Shown: piece by piece, positions 57,782 through 64,000 of the stretch | Position numbering within the stretch: position 1 is the stretch's first letter | Layout: the number at the start of each line of letters is the position of its first letter | Source: Daphnia pulex | Taxonomy: Eukaryota > Arthropoda > Branchiopoda > Diplostraca > Daphniidae | Direction: 5' to 3' | Assembly (NCBI RefSeq): GCF_021134715.1 | Contig: NC_060023.1 | Coordinates: 1,488,001 to 1,552,000 of the forward strand | Length of the DNA stretch: 64,000 nt | Notes under the pieces: generated by a model | What the model was told of the DNA's origin: nothing | What the model saw: the letters and a program-made list of their open reading frames with translations, nothing else | The model's database searches: none | Translations under genes and position numbers: made by a program

Positions 57782-60700
57782 ATGGGTCGTTTGAAAGGCA
57801 TTTCCCCGCTTTTGTCTCCCGATTTACTGCACACACTTTGCTCGATGGGGCACGGCGATGAATTAGGTAACTTTTTTCAACATTTACGACCCCGTTCGTT
57901 TGATTATTTCGGCTTAAAAATCGGTTTGAAATCAGCAAGATAAGAGAGAGACACTCACCTGTAGTTCGGCTGCTCACACAAGTCAGCTGTTGTGGGGGGA
58001 AAAAGCCTGTAGGGCCCTGCGTGACCCGTTTTCTTTTTTTTTTCTATTTCTTGCTCACGTTCCGTCTAATTATAATAACGGCGGCGCCTGTTTTTGAAAA
58101 CGAATCTTTGGCGTCTTTCCCGGAAGATCAAGAATGGGGGAACGCCATCTGCCAAACCCAGAGAATCTCTCGCCCATTATTGTCCCATTATCTTGTTTAT
58201 TTTTCTGATGATCTAACAGAGATGTCGGGATTTTTCATTCTTCATCGAATGCCGGGGCTTGATGACCGGCTGTTATTTTTTTTTTTCTTTTAGGTGAACA
58301 ACCAGAAAATTTAGACTGTCTTGATGATCTTTCAGAGGCCAAACAGCCTTGAGTCATTCGTGGCAATCTGACATTTCGACACACACACACAAGAGTCACA
58401 TCAGAAACTGCTCCTGAAAACTCAGCCAGAGCGTCTCATGACCTTGCAAGATAAATATTCATTTCGCTCTGGGACTGGCATTGTTCCTGCTTTTGCGAAA
58501 CAAGGCCCAGCTGAGCATTGTAAACCAACTCGACACCAATCAACAATGGCAGTCCAACAACTGTGTGTGGGTGGCTGAATGTCAGACGGTCAATTCTAGA
58601 GAGATGAAAAGGCGATTGTCAGAGCAGCTTTTTTTTTTTCGAAATAGATTCTTTCATCTGTTAAGTTTTTGTGGTCAATGAGAGAGAAGGGCTGCTGCTA
58701 CAGTGGCAAATGACACACAATGGATGTGGTGACGGTCGCAGGAGGAAGCCGTGGCCGTCCCCGTGGTGACAGGTTGCTCAGGATCGCGGAGGCGGCCTGA
58801 TTTCCCGTCTCCGGACGTGTCTCTCTCTCTCTCTTGTAACCACTTCTCAACAATGGTTCCATACACTTTTCCGATGGTCGTCATGTGTATATATCTACTT
58901 GTACAACTTCTTTGGGTATTTATTTCTCTCTCTTACAGATTCCCTGCTCAACAATGGCCAACTTTGCAATCAAAAAACGTATATTTCTAGGTCTCTTATT
59001 GTATATATTTCGTGATGTTCATTCACACACGAATCTTTGAATTAATGTGCACACCGTTTAGTGCGTTTTGACAGGTCCGTCGTCTGCTGGTTTGTTATAG
59101 GCAAGTTGTCATCGACGACTATTTCTCGGTTATATTTCTTTCACGGTTTGATTGAATAACACAGATTGAGTATTTCCATTTCTTCTTTTATTCTTTTCAA
59201 ACTTTTTTCCCTTTAGTCATCCAAGGAGGAGGTGTTGATGGTATTCTTGTGTGTGTGTAACGAAAAATGCTCGTTCCCATCTCATCACGTTCCCCTTTTT
59301 TTTTTAAATAAGAAAACAGCGTGACTACTGCGATGCCCCAGCTAGTTCTGCGAATCCTTACCGAGCAATAAACAAACGGTCCGTGAACGGGACGAACTAC
59401 CAGCAGCAGCAGCTTCCCCCTTTTCTTCCTCTCAAAAAATTTTCTAATAATAATCCAATGGGATTAACAATAGCACGTATAGATAAGGACAGACACTCAT
59501 CTTTTTAAAAAAAGAAGAAAATTTGAAAATAATCGCCCGCCCCTTTGGAAAAAAAGAGAAAAAAGTCCAAAGGGAATTTTCTTAAAAAAATTCGATCGAA
59601 TAACGTTGCCAGTTTTGAAATCAAAATTCCCGGAATTGTGTGTGGAAAGAAATTGTCGGCGTATATATGTGTTAGGCCCACCAGTGTGTGTAGTGACTTC
59701 AACACCTGTACCCCCCCCCCTATTTCTAACACAGGTACAAACGACGGGGGGTTTTCTTCTTAAAAAAAATGTTCCGATTTTGTTTTTTTGTTTTTTTCAA
59801 TTGTTGGGTCTGGTGAAGAGGTGAACCCCCGATTTTCTTTGGCTAAGTGAATAAGACAATTGGAAATGGTTGTAGGAAACTTTCTTGAGAGCCCATAATC
59901 AACCCACACAGGTGGACGGGAAGTAGCTAAGAGTGTATTGTTTTAATCAATCAATGGGAAGGCGGCATGTTTGTTTTTATTTGTTTTAATTCTTTGCCCA
60001 GGTGTGTTGTGACATGTTTGTTTAAAGCGACAAAAGTTACGGAACGGCCATCGACTCATCGATTGTTTCTAGTAACTTTTGTTTCTTTAGCCCCATACAG
60101 CTAGTAGGCTCATCATCATCATCACCTGACAGGTGTGTCTCCACCGCCAACTCTTTCCATTCCCGAATTCACTTTTTTTTATTATTTTTATTTTTCCGAC
60201 TTTTTCTTGTGTGTGGGGTAAAAATGTGGAAAATCATCATTTTCCCCCTTTTATATTTTTCCCTGATTTTCTTTCATCATTTTTCGTCTTAGTCGGGATG
60301 GGAAGTTAAGGAGTTGCGCGTTCTCTCTCTCCCTGTACGCCGTGTCACTATTCCCGGAAACTTTTCATGTTTAGGCCTACTCTCCGCGTATATGGCTCTC
60401 TCTCCCGCCGCCATCACCACCATCACGGGTGGAACTTTTTTTTTAAAAATGGCTGGAACACAAAAAAAAATGTTTTTTCTTGTTTAAACATTTCTTTCGA
60501 ACTTTTCATCTTTTTTCTTTTATTGATTTTTCCTTTTGATTTGATTATTATTTTTCACGTCACGAAGGAAAAAAGTATCGAAATCAAAGCGTTTGCGGAT
60601 CTTTGAAACTCTGGTCTCACTCGTCAAGAGCGTGACTATTTTATTTTTTTTCCATCCGCAGTTTCGGGATTGGTCGTCTGCTCTTCTGAAATCTGATTGG

Positions 60701-61955
60701 TTCTCCCGAAAAGAAAAAGATGTTTTTCTTCTTCTTCCCGACTTTCTTAGATGCTGGTGGGTGTCGATTCTCCATTCACGGACATTATAGCGGGAGCCAG
60801 TCTCTCTCTGCCCCATTCAAAAGTTGTACATCCGCCATTGTTGCTAAAGATATTCTCTCTTTGGCTGGATTGAATTACAGTGTGGCCCGGTTGTATTTGA
60901 TGATATTTCTTTTTTTCTCATTTCATTTCATTTCGGTAACAAGGTGCGCTTCATTGTTATTCATTTTCTCTTCTTCTTCGTTTTGATGATGAGAAGATCG
61001 TGTGAAGAGTGTCGACCGACGATACACATTTTCTTCTTTTTCCCCCCTTGTTGAACGCGCAACGGGCTGTTGTTGGCCGTTCTGGCCCCATCACCTTTCC
61101 GGGAATCGGCCCGTCTGTGTTGTGTGTGCGGGAGGCAGGCGCGCTGGGGGGAAATGGGGGGGGGGGGGGGGAGAAAGGAGTTAAAAATGAGAATTGAATT
61201 TATTTATTTATTTATTTATTTACTATTCTTACCGTTTTTCTTTTTACATTTTTGTCTGATGCTTTGGAAAATTGAATTCTTGTATTTTTGTATTTTCTAG
61301 TTTTGGCGGATGCCAATTTCCCGACGGCTTCCATGTGCCGAGATGGAGCCAAACAAATCAGAGCCGACGGACACACGATTCCGGCTCTGTTGGAAGCTAT
61401 CCTCACCTTGATGCCGTTAGACACTTACTGCTGGTCGCCGGTAAAAATTTCAACTTTAATCATCAAAATGATTTTTTGAATTCAATGTCGCCATTTGGAT
61501 TTCTTATAGGTTAGCGTGATGGATGTGACGGATAATGATCGTTGCAAAGGCCTAAGTGACCCGCCCGTCTGGCCGCAGTACAAGCGTCTGCTCAAAGAAG
61601 CTGAGCAACGTGACATTCCCCTGTAAGTTTCTCATTTCTCTCAATGAATCAAATCGCCACATCATTCGATTTGGATAATCAAAATTTTTTCTCTTGATGG
61701 ATAGGCAAACGATGGAGCGATTTGATTTCTACGATCGAGCTCGCAAAGCTTTCGCCATCGTCCAAACGGGGTTAGTTTTTATTTTATTTTATTTTTGGTG
61801 GATAATTTCGTGTCACGTCATGACGTTTAAAAGTCTCACATTTATTTGTTTGTTTTCTCTGCAGGGAGACTGCGCTTTACGGCAACATTATTCTGAAAAT
61901 GGGCGTCATCTCTGATGCTAGCCAAACGGAGCCACCAGCAGCCGACAAGTCTTAA
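57782..61955 (+). CDS. FUOM: L-fucose mutarotase
   Basis: Five exons: 57782-57866, 61301-61440, 61510-61622, 61705-61770, 61865-61955, giving 164 residues. RbsD/FucU family: MGRLKGISPLLSPDLLHTL, SMGHGDELVLADANFP (spliced, with the catalytic His-Gly-Asp), [59 protein letters not shown]. The enzyme interconverts alpha- and beta-L-fucose and feeds salvage to GDP-fucose. The first intron is 3.4 kb, unusually long for this window; the others are 69-94 bp. The ATG has a strong ACCATGG context. The C-terminus has an extra tail (SDASQTEPPAADKS). Confidence 0.93.
57867..61300. other. 3.4-kb first intron of FUOM
   Basis: The intron is rich in poly-T and poly-C runs, with a G-run at 61157-61170 and a (TTTA)n microsatellite at 61197-61221. 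No nested gene with splice support was found. Its length may reflect regulatory content. Confidence 0.5.
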
Positions 61956-64000
61956 AAAGAGAAAATTTCCAGCAGCTTTCTTTCCTTTTAAAATAAAACC
62001 AAAACCATTCCCAATATTACAAGAAAAAAACAAAAATGTTTGATTATTAACTATTTTTGTATTATGAGAGTGAATGAGGGTATTCCTTAAATGGGTTTGA
62101 AATAAAAGAAAATGTGAATCGATTCCTTCGCTTTCACCATTCATCACCGATGAATTTAAATGTATAAGAGCAAACCGGCTTATCTGTTGATGTGGCAAGT
62201 GATCAGCGTATAAAAATAAATCTTGTGATAACAGAAACAAGGTTTTTTATTTGTAGTTAATCGATTTGAGCTTGTTTTTTTTTATAATAAGCCGCATTGC
62301 TCATCTTGTTGATTTATTGACTGTGGTTTGTTTGTACGACCGTCTTAGTTCATGTATACTGGTGTTTAATGGAAGCTATGTGACTCATCCTTATCTTATT
62401 GCTGTTTGATTGCAATAGCATCAAGTCAACACCTTTTTGGGTGGTGACTTAATTCAAGTTTCTTTCGGTTTCCAAAAGTTTCTAGTTGCTTCTGTCTTCC
62501 AGATTTCAATCAATGGTGCAATCACGGGAAATTTGTCGAGTTGAGCACTTGCCTTTGTGCCATTTCTGTCAGAAATAAAAATAAATATATCGTCAACAGA
62601 GATTTGACCAGGTTTAGACTTGTCCGGTCGGCCGGCGATATTTGTTTTTAGTCAGAGATTTTGGCATTGATTATAAATACACCTTGTTTAATTGTTTTTT
62701 AAAAGAAATTGCTCGGTATTTTTGGCTTAGGTTTACCCCTTTTCATTCCTCGAATTGTTGTCGCCTTGACAAATCACGGTTAATTTAAAATTTCAGCGAA
62801 AAGTCATCAAAGGCGTCAGAGATGAATGAATCAGAAAACATTTTTGGGGTGGGAATTCCCCACAGAATTAATTAATTTCTCCAAATTCTTTAACCTGTTC
62901 ATTCATATTTCCCTAGTCCCGAAACATTTTGAAATGTTCGTCACCAAATGTGTTAAGCCAGTTGCCCGAAACGTGACCGCATACATAATCCAATCATAAA
63001 TACCTAAATTTTTCACTTGTGATAAAAATATTGTTAATTCGACTTGTCCGCTGAACATTGCAATATCCTCTGCCAGGTAAGTGCGTGTTATTACTACCGG
63101 TTATTATTACGTAATTAAGGTTATTACAGAAATAATACTTTGATGGCGCAACATTCAATATTTGATTTGGCCGGACTGGGCACGTGGCAACGACAATCAA
63201 CTTAGATAGACTTGTTGAAAAATGATTTTGACGTATTACAGGTGCGAAGGGATTTATTCCGATCAAAAATCAATGCATGAATAATATTCGTGTCCATACT
63301 AGCACGAGAGGGGGAGGAGGGGTTTTTCTGATTCAGCGCTGATAGCGAGCCTTGATTGCCTAATTGGTAAAAAAGGTATAAATAAAAGGTAAGAACAGTC
63401 CGTTATGAACAGAAACTGTCTAAAACTTGTCAGCTATACCAAAGGTGCGATCGTTTAATTTCTTAACGACCAAATTATTTTCTTAATCACAACGAATTCT
63501 TATTTAATCATCACTTTCAAGAGCAGAATGACGCCCGAACCAGTCACTAGAGTTCGATGGATCTTTCACCTCATTTATGGTCAGTTTCTCGAAATAATCA
63601 TTTTTAAAATGTTGCACACAAGTTATAGAATTAATGAGAGCGCTGAGGTGGGGTGAAATAGTGATGTATTTTTTACAAAAATTTCGTTTTGAATTTGGCG
63701 CCACATTCCTTTCGAATCTAATCTCTTGCACCTAAAGGCATCGGCTTTTATCTTGTCGGTGAGATAAATCACTGAAGGTTTTTCCGGTTCTTTCACTATT
63801 GAACACGTTGTTTAAAAGATCGGTGTCCAGACAAGAGTTTAACTCATCTAAATCTAGTAAAATTTAGCTTCTTATTTTGTCTCATTAGAATTCATTGCCT
63901 GTTTTATTTTTTACAACAATTCAAAATCATTTTTGAAAATTAGTGAATATCCAACGGTGAAATTTCACGACGACTAGTTTGACCTCATTTCACATTTAAA
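61956..64000. other. intergenic to the window edge
   Basis: AATAAAA near 61991 and AATAAAAG near 62100 are likely poly(A) signals of FUOM. A TATA-like element (TATAAATAAAAG, 63377-63388) on the plus strand might start a gene beyond the window, but no coding exon follows before 64000. A minus-strand frame at 63504-63731 has no support. Confidence 0.4.

Noticed and set aside
63504-63731. 75-codon minus-strand frame near the right edge
   Set aside because: No motif, splice support or promoter context; may be chance.

Overview
The window looks like nuclear DNA of an arthropod, most likely a cladoceran crustacean close to Daphnia. The reasons are short GT-AG introns, tightly packed genes, a TATA plus TCAGT-type initiator core promoter, TTAGG telomere-type repeats, and small secreted proteins built from YYTTKAPE repeats. 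No RNA gene was recognised. Exon borders were worked out by hand from splice signals and reading phase, so they are predictions.

Layout. 1.7-8.6 kb is a dense block of conserved housekeeping genes: a DUSP12/YVH1-type phosphatase (+), 6-phosphogluconolactonase (-), a TRUB2-type pseudouridine synthase homologue (+) and a TBC1D15-type Rab GAP (-). 9.5-14.2 kb is one gene (-) of 37 exons, 33 of which are tiny phase-1 cassettes, each encoding one heptad-like helical repeat of a secreted protein. 15.2-16.3 kb encodes a second secreted, Ser/Pro/Gly/Tyr-rich repeat protein. 16.8-27.2 kb holds three GT10 fucosyltransferase genes and an HP1 family (one intact, one truncated, one with a degenerate chromodomain), arranged as a tandem duplication with a readable breakpoint and one inserted MITE.

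About 27.7-37.2 kb is a giant inverted repeat: two nearly identical arms of about 4.65 kb around a spacer of about 138 bp. Each arm carries a YYTTKAPE gene with decayed relatives, a pseudogene fragment of apoptosis-inducing factor, a TTAA-flanked piggyBac-like MITE and a perfect 30-bp palindrome. 37.7-42.2 kb has a BTB/POZ gene, a relic of it, diverged tandem duplications, an interstitial (TTAGG)n tract and an exact 35-bp-period array of hairpins.

43.6-47.5 kb is a large CCCH zinc-finger gene (-), 51.2-54.9 kb an unrecognised helical protein with one hydrophobic segment (-), and 57.8-62.0 kb fucose mutarotase (+) with a 3.4-kb first intron. Fucose mutarotase can feed fucose salvage, and the GT10 enzymes use GDP-fucose, but their presence in one window may be chance. 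The strongest candidates for something undescribed are the 37-exon repeat gene, whose exon sizes follow the permitted discontinuities of a heptad helix, and the palindrome.
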